A DNA stretch of 64,000 nucleotides from Chlamydia gallinacea 08-1274/3. Lineage in GTDB: Bacteria > Chlamydiota > Chlamydiia > Chlamydiales > Chlamydiaceae. Numbering within the stretch: the first letter of the stretch is position 1; the number at the start of each line of letters is the position of its first letter. Location of the stretch: NCBI RefSeq assembly GCF_000471025.2, contig NZ_CP015840.1:186001-250000 (forward strand), in the 5' to 3' direction. Positions 37,449-48,578 of this stretch are shown here, in pieces. A model generated the notes under the pieces. That model did not search any database. It was not told the origin of the DNA and saw only the letters and a list, made by a program, of their open reading frames with translations. The position numbers were made by a program, and so were the translations under genes.

Positions 37449-37973
37449 ATGAAGTCAATAATGTTTAATATTTTAACCTCTATGCAGCCTACTACCTTTT
37501 TCTTAATCTATATTCTTCTTGGGTTCTTAACAGCCTATATGGCTAGCAAGAAAAACCGTAATCCTATTGGGTGGTTTTTTGCAGGGATGTTCTTTGGAGT
37601 TTTTGGAATCATTATCCTCCTTACTCTTCCCCCTCTATCTCACAAAGATACACATCTCAACCTACCGGATGAAAACAATCTCTCTAATAACGCCTTAAAT
37701 TCTTTTCTAGAGAATACATCCCCAACAGAAGCCTCATCTTCTATAGATAGAGTAGAGATCAGTACAGAAAAGTGGTTTTATCTTAATAAAGATAAACAAG
37801 CCGTTGGCCCATTATCTTTTGAAGATTTGCTTCTTTTTCTACATGCTAAAGCAGAACGGACAGAAGAAGATGTGACACCCCAAAATATTTGGGTATGGAA
37901 AAAGGGAATGCAGAATTGGGAAAAAGTAAAGAATGTGCCAGAAATCAATAATGCTCTGAAAGCTTTCAACTAA
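37449..37973 (+). CDS. Two-TM protein with C-terminal GYF_2-like domain
   Basis: A 174-residue protein. Residues about 15-32 and 40-61 are membrane spans joined by a basic loop (SKKNRNP). After a polar Ser/Asn/Thr-rich linker, residues about 107-165 show WFYLNKDKQAVGPLSFEDL and IWVWKKGMQNW, the pattern of GYF_2 (DUF4339) domains, which usually mediate protein-protein contacts on the cytoplasmic side. The partner is unknown. It corresponds by position to chlamydial CT788. A broken copy of its first half lies directly upstream. Confidence 0.8.
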   Translation: MKSIMFNILTSMQPTTFFLIYILLGFLTAYMASKKNRNPIGWFFAGMFFGVFGIIILLTLPPLSHKDTHLNLPDENNLSNNALNSFLENTSPTEASSSIDRVEISTEKWFYLNKDKQAVGPLSFEDLLLFLHAKAERTEEDVTPQNIWVWKKGMQNWEKVKNVPEINNALKAFN

Positions 37974-38018
37974 AAGTCAGATAAAAAGCTTTCAGAATCA
38001 AAATGAAGAAATGAATTT

Positions 38019-38324
38019 TTACCAACTTGCTTTAATAACTCCAGGAATTTCTCCCATAGAGGCCATTTGTCTAAAGCAAATTCTAGAAATAGCAAATTTT
38101 CTTAAATATCCCCGAGGACGCCCCGTCAATAAACAGCGATTATGCAGACGTGAAGGAGAAGTATCTCTTTTCATTTTATTTAATGCTTCACGCGCTCTTT
38201 CTCGTTCTTCTTCACTTACAGTTAAGTCTTTGGCAATTTTGCGAAGCTCTTCTCGTTTCTTATAATTCCTTGCTACTAAGAGACGACGCTTATTTTCTCT
38301 TGCTATTGCTGACTTCTTCGCCAT
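38019..38324 (-). CDS. rpsN: 30S ribosomal protein S14 (zinc-free form)
   Basis: A 101-residue basic protein beginning [14 protein letters not shown], with the conserved [15 protein letters not shown] segment. It lacks the CxxC pairs, so it is the C-minus, long type. rpmJ is immediately upstream on the same strand. Confidence 0.95.
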   Translation of the reverse strand: MAKKSAIARENKRRLLVARNYKKREELRKIAKDLTVSEEERERAREALNKMKRDTSPSRLHNRCLLTGRPRGYLRKFAISRICFRQMASMGEIPGVIKASW

Positions 38325-38346
38325 GCGTTCTTACCTAAATTTAAAA

Positions 38347-38484
38347 TTATTTTTTACGAGCAGGTCCTGCTTGGCGCTGCTTACGGTTTGGATCCTTTTT
38401 ATTAATAACATAAAGACGACCCTTGCGTCGGACAAGCTTATCTCCCTTAGATGGATCTGCTTTGATAGATGAACTTACTTTCAT
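38347..38484 (-). CDS. rpmJ: 50S ribosomal protein L36
   Basis: A 45-residue protein read from the ATG at 38484: [20 protein letters not shown] at the start and a lysine-arginine-rich end ([13 protein letters not shown]). The usual L36 zinc ligands (CxxC...CxxxxH) are absent, so it is the zinc-free form, as for S14 beside it. Twenty-two bases upstream of rpsN. Confidence 0.9.
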   Translation of the reverse strand: MKVSSSIKADPSKGDKLVRRKGRLYVINKKDPNRKQRQAGPARKK

Positions 38485-38646
38485 GAAAAACTACCTTGAT
38501 GAGCTCCCTAAATTTTGGATTAGAGAGATTCCTAAAAACTGACGGAATGCCGATTAAGGCACTAATTTAATCTGTTTGATACTTTTTGACAACAATAGAC
38601 TTTTTAAAAAAGTACTAACCCAAAAACAAGGAAATCTTGAGTTATC

Positions 38647-38675
38647 TTGAACTTATTCATCTAATTTTATACACT
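38647..38675 (+). promoter_or_regulatory. Candidate sigma66 promoter for rpmH-rnpA
   Basis: TTGAAC at 38647-38652 and TACACT at 38670-38675 with 17-base spacing, each four of six to the sigma70-type consensus, about 85 bases upstream of rpmH. Weak match; the assignment rests on position. Confidence 0.35.
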
Positions 38676-38760
38676 GGTTCTAGGTTTTTCTAATTCAATT
38701 TCTTGATTTACCTTCAATCGAAAAAACTTAACTTTATTTAATAGTAATTAAGGAAGTGTC

Positions 38761-38898
38761 GTGAAGCGTACTTATCAACCTAGCAAGAGAAAACGTAGAA
38801 ATTCTGTAGGTTTCCGAGCTCGTATGGCTACAAAGAGTGGAAGAAATTTATTGAACCGTCGCCGACGTCACGGTAGACATAATTTAGTCGATTTATAG
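38761..38898 (+). CDS. rpmH: 50S ribosomal protein L34
   Basis: A 45-residue Arg/Lys-rich protein starting with [22 protein letters not shown], and [10 protein letters not shown], all L34 hallmarks. AAGGAAG lies just before the start. rnpA follows 14 bases later, the conserved rpmH-rnpA pair. Confidence 0.95.
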   Translation: MKRTYQPSKRKRRNSVGFRARMATKSGRNLLNRRRRHGRHNLVDL

Positions 38899-38912
38899 TA
38901 TAACTTTATCTT

Positions 38913-39332
38913 GTGTGTCGTTCAACTTTACCTAAAAGCGCCCGCATCTTAAAGAGAAAACAGTTCCTTTATGTTTCACGGTTTGGGTCATTTTTTCCTG
39001 GAAGGCAAGTGGATTTTTTAGTGTCTCCATCTAGAAATTCTCGATGCTGTAAGTTAGGGATTACTGTATCAAAGAAGTTCGGTAAGGCTCACGAAAGAAA
39101 TTATTTTAAGCGAATTGTACGCGAAGCTTTTCGGCAACAACGACATCAATTACCTATATGTCAAGTTGTTATAATGCCAAAAAAGAAATACACTCCCAAG
39201 TTTCACGGCCTACTCCAAGATTTAATTCATTCCATTCCCGAGGCCCTGAAAAACAAGCTAGAAAAGAAAGAGTCTATGACTGGTAACGAATGTAGTCCAA
39301 AGAACGAGAAATGTGGGATTGTACCTCTTTAG
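38913..39332 (+). CDS. rnpA: Ribonuclease P protein component
   Basis: A 139-residue basic protein subunit of RNase P, which helps the RNA subunit mature tRNA 5' ends. Seen: LPKSARILKRKQF near the start and the RNR-type signature as KAHERNYFKRIVREAFR. It starts with GTG at 38913. The C-terminal 20 residues (58 bases of code) overlap the convergent thioredoxin-like gene ending at 39274, so the tail is unlikely to be constrained by RnpA function. Confidence 0.92.
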   Translation: MCRSTLPKSARILKRKQFLYVSRFGSFFPGRQVDFLVSPSRNSRCCKLGITVSKKFGKAHERNYFKRIVREAFRQQRHQLPICQVVIMPKKKYTPKFHGLLQDLIHSIPEALKNKLEKKESMTGNECSPKNEKCGIVPL

Positions 39333-40326
39333 GAGCAGTTTCAAAAGCAATCTCTGCATGTTGTAAAGCATTGTTCCATTGATCGAAATCTAAATAGAAT
39401 TGAGCTATCATCATCTCAATTCTCCAAACGTTATCCTTATCCTGTTGACCAAACGTAGCGAGATAAGCTTCTAAAGGAGCAATAACTTGGTGAGTATCTT
39501 GACGAACACCTGCTTTTGACCTCTTAGCTAATTCCTGAAACTCAATCAAAGCTACAGTAAAATGCGTATGTTGCTTGTTTTCAGGATCTTTACTTAACAA
39601 TTTATGTTTAATCTTCTGACAATCTTCGGATTCCATTCGACCACTTTCAACAAGGAGACGGTACTTTTCTGATAAGAAAAAGTAATCATCATTGTGCACA
39701 CCTAATTCCAATGCCTTTTCCATGAAATCCCTACGTGCAATTTCTTCTGCAAGGCGATAATATTTTTGTAGATCTTCCATAGATAATGTATGGATCTTAG
39801 GACTAACACTATTAATAAAAAAGTCACTATCTACCACATGGCAAAGACTTTCCCCTAAATTTCTTCCTGTCTCATTGCCAAAAGATCCCATTCTATAAAT
39901 TTCTCGCCCATCATGAGAAATAACCAAAAGAGAAGGAAACTCGTCTACCTTATATTTAACCTTCAGTTCATTATTCTGTAAACGTAGCGCTTTACTTTGC
40001 TCAAAATGCCTGGGAAAATCTACTTCCAAACAAATGAACTTCCCAAGAATTTTTTGTGCAAATTCTAAGGAAGTGAGAACTTCCTTCCGTATTTTCATGC
40101 AAGAACCATTCCAATCAGAACCTGAGAAAAAGATTAGCAGGGGAAGCTCAGAATCACGACTTTTTTTCACAGCTTCCTTATAATCTACGTGCCAAACTAG
40201 CTGAGCAGGAGAAGTTTGATCATGCGCTGCACTTTGCAAATGCAAAGAACTTATTCCGAGCAGAAGCGTTGTACATATCTTCAGTTGTTTTAAAGAACAT
40301 TTCTTCACAATCTGCGATACGATCAT
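39274..40326 (-). CDS. Exported thioredoxin-fold protein lacking the first active-site Cys
   Basis: A 350-residue protein with a long, hydrophobic N-terminal signal (about residues 16-35, ending near SAAHD). A DsbD-gamma/thioredoxin-like domain follows: WHVDYKEAVKKSRDSELP, then LLIFFSGSDWNGSCMK. The active site, WCxxC in the related protein at 43955, reads WNGSC here, so one Cys is replaced by Asn and a dithiol is impossible. A helical, TPR-like C-terminal half (about 190-350) follows. It corresponds to chlamydial CT783, annotated as predicted disulfide isomerase; the missing Cys argues against that activity. Its 3' end overlaps rnpA. Confidence 0.8.
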   Translation of the reverse strand: MIVSQIVKKCSLKQLKICTTLLLGISSLHLQSAAHDQTSPAQLVWHVDYKEAVKKSRDSELPLLIFFSGSDWNGSCMKIRKEVLTSLEFAQKILGKFICLEVDFPRHFEQSKALRLQNNELKVKYKVDEFPSLLVISHDGREIYRMGSFGNETGRNLGESLCHVVDSDFFINSVSPKIHTLSMEDLQKYYRLAEEIARRDFMEKALELGVHNDDYFFLSEKYRLLVESGRMESEDCQKIKHKLLSKDPENKQHTHFTVALIEFQELAKRSKAGVRQDTHQVIAPLEAYLATFGQQDKDNVWRIEMMIAQFYLDFDQWNNALQHAEIAFETAPKEVQSHISRSLDYIRYQS

Positions 40327-40714
40327 GGTTCCCTCTCTTTTTCTCAGAATGCAAATCGTTTATTTAGGCATGACAAACGCCTCTGGGAGCATTCTGCTAT
40401 TCGCTTCTTGTTGTATAGTATTTTTTTTATTAAAACAAAATAAAAACATTACTTAAAATTTACATCTTTAGCTGCAGTAAAATGCTCTCGGTATCAATGG
40501 AATTCCCTAGGCAAAAAAGTGGATTTCCTATTCATGGTATTCCTAACAACAACTAAAAAATGGCTAAAACTCACGAATGAGAAAAACTAGATCATGAAAC
40601 AATCTTATGCTAACATTCTCGATAGAATTGAGATCACACGCCCACTATGAAAAATTTATTGCAATTTCGTGTGCCTGTAAGCTTTCTAGTATATGTAATA
40701 CGAGACTTCGCCCT
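40327..40714. other. 388-base region between the thioredoxin-fold gene and cysS
   Basis: Divergent intergenic region that should hold promoters for both genes. The cysS frame stays open upstream to 40607 but that extension has no counterpart in the family. I see no other gene, tRNA or strong hairpin. Confidence 0.5.
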
Positions 40715-42145
40715 ATGAAACACGTACTTGAAAAATCAAGCACATTGTATTTGTACAATACAGCATCGCGTACCAAAGAAATCTTTTCCCCTCTTCATGA
40801 TCCCGTTAGATTGTACACATGTGGACCTACAGTATATGACTATGCCCACATCGGGAACTTTCGTACTTATGTGTTTGAGGATATATTAAAACGAACTTTA
40901 CTGTTTTTTGGTTACTCGGTCAAACACGTAATGAACATTACTGATGTTGATGATAAAACTCTAACCGGAGCAAAGAAAAAACAAATTTCTCTTGATGAAT
41001 ACACGGCTCCTTATATCCAAGCATTCTTTGAAGACCTTAAAACATTAAATATTCTTCCTGCGGATATCTATCCCCGCGCTACACAATACATCCCTCAAAT
41101 GATCCACGCAATCCAACGACTCCTAGATATTCATATTGCTTATGTGGGTCAGGATAATTCTATTTATTTTTCTATACAGAAGTTCTCCACCTACGGGAAA
41201 TTATCACGATTAACATTACAGGATTTGCATTGCTGTTCCCGCATCGCAGATGATGAATATGACAAAGAAAATCTCTCAGACTTCGTCCTATGGAAGGCAT
41301 ATAATACCCATCGTGATGGTGATGTGTATTGGGAAAGCCCTTTTGGCAAAGGACGACCTGGATGGCATTTAGAATGTTCAGTAATGGCTATGGAGCTCCT
41401 TGGCGATTCCTTGGATATTCATGCAGGGGGTGTCGATAATATTTTCCCTCATCATGAAAATGAAATTGCTCAATCAGAATCTTTATCTAACCAACCTTTT
41501 TCTCGGTATTGGCTACATTCAGAACATCTTCTCATTGATGGAAAAAAAATGTCCAAAAGTTTAGGAAATTTTTTTACATTACGCCAATTATTAGACCAGG
41601 GATTTTCTGGCTATGAATTGCGTTATATGCTTTTACAAAGCCATTATCGAACACAATTTAACTTTACTAAAGACGGTTTATTCGCTTGTCGTCAGTCCTT
41701 AAAACGTCTGCGAGATTTTATTTCTCGTTTAGAATACCCCTACCCTCTAGGAGACTTTGTCTCACCTAAGGCAACAAACTGTGGAGAAGAATTTGTACAT
41801 GCGTTTACAGAAAGCTTAGCTAATGATTTAAATATTGCGTCCGCACTAGCAGCACTTTTTGATTTTGTTCATCAAATTAATTCGTTAATTGATGCAGGAA
41901 ATTTTACAAAAACGGATGCTCACTACATCCTGGATATTATAAATAAAATTAACCATGTTCTAGGAATCCTTCCCAGTTCTACTCATCTAGACGTTCCCGA
42001 GCATATTCTACATCTTGTGAAAGAGAGAGAGAGCGCTAGACAAAAGAAAAATTGGGAAAAAGCTGATAACCTACGTCAGCAAATAGCCGCTCTTGGTTAC
42101 TCGATTGAGGACGCAAAATCGGGACCTCAACTAAAAAAACTCTAG
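40715..42145 (+). CDS. cysS: Cysteinyl-tRNA synthetase
   Basis: A class I synthetase of 476 residues from the ATG at 40715 (MKHVLEKSSTLYLYN), the family length; a further 36 open codons to 40607 are not homologous to expected N-termini. HIGH motif as HIGN in YDYAHIGNF, zinc ligands beginning with CGPT, GGVDNIFPHHENE in the centre, and KMSKS in KKMSKSLGNF. It charges tRNA-Cys in the cytoplasm. Convergent with lysS. Confidence 0.95.
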   Translation: MKHVLEKSSTLYLYNTASRTKEIFSPLHDPVRLYTCGPTVYDYAHIGNFRTYVFEDILKRTLLFFGYSVKHVMNITDVDDKTLTGAKKKQISLDEYTAPYIQAFFEDLKTLNILPADIYPRATQYIPQMIHAIQRLLDIHIAYVGQDNSIYFSIQKFSTYGKLSRLTLQDLHCCSRIADDEYDKENLSDFVLWKAYNTHRDGDVYWESPFGKGRPGWHLECSVMAMELLGDSLDIHAGGVDNIFPHHENEIAQSESLSNQPFSRYWLHSEHLLIDGKKMSKSLGNFFTLRQLLDQGFSGYELRYMLLQSHYRTQFNFTKDGLFACRQSLKRLRDFISRLEYPYPLGDFVSPKATNCGEEFVHAFTESLANDLNIASALAALFDFVHQINSLIDAGNFTKTDAHYILDIINKINHVLGILPSSTHLDVPEHILHLVKERESARQKKNWEKADNLRQQIAALGYSIEDAKSGPQLKKL

Positions 42146-42156
42146 TCTCTTATCCG

Positions 42157-43746
<1,590 letters not shown>

Positions 43747-43954
43747 TTATCCTTTTTGCTTATGCATATTTCAATTTTAAGCACTCTAAATGACTTAAAA
43801 ATTCTATTTCTAAGGCAGGGAGTATTTTCACAAAAAATTCATTCCATGGCAATGAAGTAAGATTTTCTCAGAAAGAACAAAAAAGATGAATGTTTAATTA
43901 CAAGAAAATACATTTTAGAGAGGAATTTTTCCTCTCTAAAAATTATCAAGAAAA

Positions 43955-44455
43955 CTATGACGACTTTTTATTTAATTTCATCTTCATTTTATTGACGAAG
44001 TTCTCACCACCTCCATATTCGAATCCCATGCGGAGTTGCTCTTTCCCTTGACTATCAATACATATTAGTGTGGGGAATCCACTAACTTGATATTTATTTT
44101 TTAAAAATTGATTTTCTTGTTTCGTAGTCTCTGATTGACCACCTGATTGTGGGAAATCTAACTCTACCATATGTAAATTCTGATGAGCAAACTGAATAAA
44201 TTCAGGAGACCGCAAAATTTGTTCGTCCATTTTTTTACACCAAATACACCAATCAGAGCCGGTAAAAAACAATGCTATTATCTTTTTATCTTTTTTAGAT
44301 TGTTCCATAGCTTCTTGATATGTTTCCCATTTAAGACTTACAGCTTTTACTAAATGGTTTTGTACTAATGTTTGGGAACGTTTTTTTGCCCCTAAACATG
44401 GTAGAGTAAATGACAAGCAAAGTACAATTAAACTTCCTTGTAGTATTCGTTTCAT
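43955..44455 (-). CDS. Exported thioredoxin-like disulfide oxidoreductase
   Basis: A 166-residue protein with a signal peptide (QGSLIVLCLSFTLPCLGA) and one DsbD-gamma/thioredoxin-type domain. The redox site is intact as WCIWC in GSDWCIWCKKM, and the cis-Pro is in GFPTLICID. A periplasmic location is predicted, where it could help form or isomerise disulfides in the cysteine-rich outer membrane complex. It corresponds by order to chlamydial CT780. It is the only one of the thioredoxin-like proteins in this window with a CxxC. Confidence 0.87.
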   Translation of the reverse strand: MKRILQGSLIVLCLSFTLPCLGAKKRSQTLVQNHLVKAVSLKWETYQEAMEQSKKDKKIIALFFTGSDWCIWCKKMDEQILRSPEFIQFAHQNLHMVELDFPQSGGQSETTKQENQFLKNKYQVSGFPTLICIDSQGKEQLRMGFEYGGGENFVNKMKMKLNKKSS

Positions 44456-44606
44456 AAAATCCCCTTAAATATTTCTCTTCATTACTGGATGGACGGCTCT
44501 GAGCTTCTAAAAGCACAAATTCTAGGTCCAAAAAGAAAGAGCCTAGATGAATAAACTATCTACATCTATAGTGAATCATAAATATCTTTTCTATTTTCAT
44601 ATCTGC

Positions 44607-45323
44607 ATGGAAAATTCAGATCCCTCTATACGTTCTATTTTGAAGCAAATTGCTCATCGCTATTTAGGTCAACACTATCCTACATTAGCACAACTCACTC
44701 CTTTACATCTTGCGCACGATCTACTTTCCCCTCTCCCTGCCCAGACCCAGGGGAATACTGCTCCCCAACAAGCCCCAGAAAAAGTTCCTAGTCCATCTGA
44801 AACCAACTCATCTCAAGTTATCACCTCACTCCCAGAACCACAATTACCTCCTGTTCGTGATCAAAAGAAAACTACTTCCTGGGAGTATCTTCCTCCCCAT
44901 GCGGATTTTTCCAAAGTAGAAATCTTGAGATTAAGCTATCGTGCATTACAACCTCATGTTCTTGCTTCCCCCATAAAAATTCCTTGTAGGATTTTTGTAG
45001 ATGAAGAAAACAATGAAGAAATTTTATTTTTCAATAGACTGGCAAAAATTCTTACTCAACAACTCTTCCCAACAACACTCATCTCCGTAGGAAATAAAAA
45101 TGTCTTTCATAACCATGAAAGTTTCTCTTTATCCCTAGCCCCTCTAGCCATGATACGTTACAAAATCTCCCACGCACGTTATCATCAATCTTTCACAGAA
45201 AATGGGAGCACTTGGATTCCTATTTATTCTTCGATATACTATGAAAATGATCCGCAATTAAAACGAGATCTATGGACTCTACTAAATCAACTTCCTTTCG
45301 CCTATACGCAGAAGTCATTGTAA
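44607..45323 (+). CDS. Chlamydial hypothetical protein overlapping priA
   Basis: A protein of about 238 residues, not recognised. From the ATG at 44607 it begins MENSDPSIRSILKQIAHRYL, which looks like a natural start; the frame also extends 20 codons to 44547. Residues about 38-95 are Pro/Gln/Ser-rich and look disordered, the rest (from KVEILRLSYRAL) is mixed alpha/beta. No signal peptide or membrane span. The last 52 bases overlap the start of priA on the same strand in another frame, suggesting translational coupling. Position fits chlamydial CT779. Confidence 0.7.
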   Translation: MENSDPSIRSILKQIAHRYLGQHYPTLAQLTPLHLAHDLLSPLPAQTQGNTAPQQAPEKVPSPSETNSSQVITSLPEPQLPPVRDQKKTTSWEYLPPHADFSKVEILRLSYRALQPHVLASPIKIPCRIFVDEENNEEILFFNRLAKILTQQLFPTTLISVGNKNVFHNHESFSLSLAPLAMIRYKISHARYHQSFTENGSTWIPIYSSIYYENDPQLKRDLWTLLNQLPFAYTQKSL

Positions 45324-47518
45324 ACTCTAATATCAATAAAATATTAGACTACGGTCTTCCTAAGGATTTTGAACATATTCCTGTGGGTACTGGCGTTAGT
45401 GTCCCCCTACAGAGAAGCAAAACATATGGTATCGTCTACAGAATCAAAACCACGACTTCTTGTAAACAAGTTCTTCCTATTTTAAATATTATTACTTCAG
45501 AGATTTTCCTATCTTCTGATCTCTTACAATTAATATTTTGGATGAGTCAATACTATTTCACCCCTCTGGGTAGGATTGTTCATCTTGTTTTTCCCCTAAG
45601 TATTATCACGTCACAAGCTACACAATCTAAACAGCATTATCGCATTGTTCTTAAACAAAACAAAACACAAATCCAAAAAATCCTTCCTACAATTTCTCCT
45701 GAACACGCTACCATAGTCAAAGCACTCTTATCCTTTTCTTCGCCTCCAAAATTATCTGAACTAATGAGGAAAGTGAAAGTTTCCTTATCGACCTTACATT
45801 CTCTAGAACAACAAGGACATGTAAAACTCATTAGCCCAGGCGATTTAGAACTTCAAGAAAGCAAATGTACCTTTTTTCCTCCGAACCCCTATCCATTACA
45901 TAAGCAACAACGCGATGCTTTAGATAAAATTTTCCTTTCCCTAACTTCAGAGAAATTCCAAACCCATCTTCTTTTTGGTATCACAGGAAGTGGAAAAACT
46001 GAGGTATATTTTCAAGCCGTGCGCAAAGCCAGGGAATTAAAGAAAAGTGTGATTCTTTTAGTCCCTGAAATTGCTTTAACAACACAAATCGTTACATTAT
46101 TTAAAGCGTATTTTAAAGAAGAGGTCGGGGTTCTCCATCGCAAGTTATATAATAGTGATAGAAATAAAGTATGGCGAGGTGCCTGCAAAGGAGAAATTCA
46201 TATTATCATTGGCCCAAGATCCGCCTTATTTTGTCCTGTACAAAACTTAGGATTAATCATTGTCGATGAAGAGCACGACTCTGCATATAAACACAATGAT
46301 AGCCACCCATGTTATCATGCACGTGATGTCGCTGTTATGCGAGGGAAATTAGCACAAGCTACTGTCATCTTAGGTAGTGCTACGCCCAGCCTAGAAAGCT
46401 ATACCAATGCACTCTCTGGGAAATACATTCTTTCTGAACTTACCTCGCGAGTTTCCGCAACCTCTGATGTCAAAGTTTCCCTCATTGATATGAACCTGGA
46501 AATGGAAAAACAAAAAGCAAAAACTCTGTTTTCACAAGCTGTCATTCGAGGTATTGAAAAACGATTAGCTATAGGAGAACAATCTTTAATCTTTTTTAAT
46601 CGCCGAGGATACCACACGAATGTTTCCTGTTCATCATGCAAACACCTATTAAAATGTCCTCGTTGTGACATGGTATTAACTTTTCATAAGTATGCAAATG
46701 TCCTTCTTTGTCACCTATGTAATTCCTCTCTTAAAGAACCGCAAACCTCTTGCCCCAAATGCCACGGAACATTGACATTGCAATATCGTGGATCGGGGAC
46801 GGAAAAAATAGAACAAATAGTCAAGAATCTCTTCCCGCAAGCACGTACGCTACGCATTGACTCGGATACCACTAAGTTTCTTGGAGATCATGAATCCTTA
46901 CTAAAACAATTTGCTACGGGGAAAGCGGATATCCTCATTGGCACACAAATGATTGCTAAAGGAATGCATTTTCCTGCAGTGACTCTCGCAGTGATTCTTA
47001 ACGGAGATTCTGGATTATACATCCCTGATTTTCGTGCGTCAGAACAAGTATTCCAATTAATTACTCATGTTATGGGAAGATCGGGACGCAGCTACCTTCC
47101 AGGAGAAGTCTTCATTCAAACTTTTCTTCCTGAGAATCAGACGATTCGTTGCGCTATGCAACAAGATTATTCTGCCTTTTACTCTCAAGAAATTCTTGGT
47201 AGGAAATTATGTGTTTACCCTCCATTTACACGTTTGATTCGTTGTATCTTCCTGGGGAAATGCCCTAAATTCACTCGATCAGAAGCCGAGCGTGTTCACA
47301 ACACATTAAAGGAAAAACTAGGCATACAAGCCAAAGTTATGGAAATTACTCCTTGTGGTCATTTTAAAATTAAAGACACCTTTCGCTATCAATTTTTAAT
47401 CAAGAGCAAACAAATCCTCCCGGTAAATCAAAAGCTTCATGAAACTCTAGCAACGGTAAAACTATCATCAAAAGTTCGATTTACAATCGATGTGGACCCC
47501 ATGACAACATTTTTCTAA
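45272..47518 (+). CDS. priA: Primosomal protein N' (replication restart helicase)
   Basis: A 748-residue DEAH-type helicase. Walker A is GITGSGKTEVY, the DEAH-like box is VDEEHDSAYK, and eight Cys (CSSC, CPRCD, CHLC, CPKC) form the zinc module that contacts other primosome proteins. The N-terminal DNA-binding region and the later helicase motifs (GTQMIAKG, GRSGR) are present. It restarts stalled replication forks. The start overlaps the upstream gene by 52 bases and the end overlaps convergent bioF-like gene by 51 bases. Confidence 0.95.
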   Translation: MDSTKSTSFRLYAEVIVNSNINKILDYGLPKDFEHIPVGTGVSVPLQRSKTYGIVYRIKTTTSCKQVLPILNIITSEIFLSSDLLQLIFWMSQYYFTPLGRIVHLVFPLSIITSQATQSKQHYRIVLKQNKTQIQKILPTISPEHATIVKALLSFSSPPKLSELMRKVKVSLSTLHSLEQQGHVKLISPGDLELQESKCTFFPPNPYPLHKQQRDALDKIFLSLTSEKFQTHLLFGITGSGKTEVYFQAVRKARELKKSVILLVPEIALTTQIVTLFKAYFKEEVGVLHRKLYNSDRNKVWRGACKGEIHIIIGPRSALFCPVQNLGLIIVDEEHDSAYKHNDSHPCYHARDVAVMRGKLAQATVILGSATPSLESYTNALSGKYILSELTSRVSATSDVKVSLIDMNLEMEKQKAKTLFSQAVIRGIEKRLAIGEQSLIFFNRRGYHTNVSCSSCKHLLKCPRCDMVLTFHKYANVLLCHLCNSSLKEPQTSCPKCHGTLTLQYRGSGTEKIEQIVKNLFPQARTLRIDSDTTKFLGDHESLLKQFATGKADILIGTQMIAKGMHFPAVTLAVILNGDSGLYIPDFRASEQVFQLITHVMGRSGRSYLPGEVFIQTFLPENQTIRCAMQQDYSAFYSQEILGRKLCVYPPFTRLIRCIFLGKCPKFTRSEAERVHNTLKEKLGIQAKVMEITPCGHFKIKDTFRYQFLIKSKQILPVNQKLHETLATVKLSSKVRFTIDVDPMTTFF

Positions 47519-48556
47519 ATAATCATTAAGTTTATCTGCGAGAATGTCAATCTCATCTTCCGTATTATATGCATGCAAATTCACGCGAATGCAAGGTTGC
47601 TTGACGAAGTTCATCATTCCCACATGCACATGAGCAGCTTTGAGCTCTGCTGCCAGAAGTTTCCTAACATCATCCGGGAAAAACAGTGGCACCCCACCCC
47701 CAACAACACGTATACTAAAACGCTTGGAAAAATACGTTTGTACTTGCACAAGCTGATTACGAGCTTCTGCTCCAGAAATCAGAAGATGATCATAAGCTGC
47801 TCCTATGGTCAACAAAGCATGAGGAGCCATAGCAGTTGTGTAGCATAACAAAGGGACTGTGTTCATCAACTTTGTCTTTATTTCCCTAGAAGAGAGAATC
47901 GCAGCACCTACAGCGCCCATAGCTTTTCCATAAGTTACCAAAACAGCATAGAAATTCTCATATCCCCAGTGATGACACAAACCACGTCCTTCTTCTCCAA
48001 AAAGTCCTAAGGCATGAGCCTCATCTATTATTAAAAAGGCATCGTACTTACGTGCAAGTATGAGTAGTTTCTCTAGAGGAGCCACAGTCCCTAAACACGA
48101 GTATACTGAACAGGCAAAAATAAAAATTCTTCCAGAAGATAAGCGCCTATGAGCGCGTAATAAAGACTCCAAAGCATCAAGATCATTATTAGGAAATGAT
48201 TTATGGTTGCCTACAATAACTCGCAAGCTGCTATACACAGAAATATGAACACCTGCATCCCAGAAAACCATATCAGTAGTCTCTGTGATATGGTAGCATA
48301 GTCCAAAATTTGCTATAGAGCCGCTATTCACCACAAATGCGGCTTCTACATTATGAAAGCGAGCAATTTTTTCTTCTAAGTCATGGACAACTGGTGGAGA
48401 ACCTAAAGTTGATCGAGAACCTCGAGCTCCTGATTTTGCATATGGAAACTCTTGACAATACTGGCGATAGCGCCTTTCAACTTCATACATTAATTGCGTT
48501 GAACGAGCAAAGCCTAAAAAATCATTAGTTATAAAATCTATAGGAGAGACGCACAT
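47468..48556 (-). CDS. Alpha-oxoamine synthase family (BioF-like) PLP enzyme
   Basis: A 362-residue fold-type I PLP enzyme. Seen: the Schiff-base Lys in VTYGKAMGAVG, the Asp of DEAHALGLFG that pairs with the PLP ring, and the N-terminal NDFLGFA segment. I start at the ATG at 48556, with AGGA seven bases upstream. The family condenses an amino acid with an acyl thioester: BioF (alanine plus pimeloyl), KBL, serine palmitoyltransferase. No other biotin gene lies here; instead it ends an operon with an acyl-ACP synthetase and an acyltransferase, so its acyl substrate could be longer than pimeloyl. Chlamydial annotation calls it bioF. Confidence 0.8.
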   Translation of the reverse strand: MCVSPIDFITNDFLGFARSTQLMYEVERRYRQYCQEFPYAKSGARGSRSTLGSPPVVHDLEEKIARFHNVEAAFVVNSGSIANFGLCYHITETTDMVFWDAGVHISVYSSLRVIVGNHKSFPNNDLDALESLLRAHRRLSSGRIFIFACSVYSCLGTVAPLEKLLILARKYDAFLIIDEAHALGLFGEEGRGLCHHWGYENFYAVLVTYGKAMGAVGAAILSSREIKTKLMNTVPLLCYTTAMAPHALLTIGAAYDHLLISGAEARNQLVQVQTYFSKRFSIRVVGGGVPLFFPDDVRKLLAAELKAAHVHVGMMNFVKQPCIRVNLHAYNTEDEIDILADKLNDYLEKCCHGVHIDCKSNF

Positions 48557-48578
48557 CAAAGATCCTGTAACAACTTTA

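Noticed and set aside
40607..40714. 36-codon N-terminal extension of CysS
   Set aside because: Cysteinyl-tRNA synthetases begin near the YLYN segment; the extension has no family counterpart and the ATG at 40715 gives normal length.
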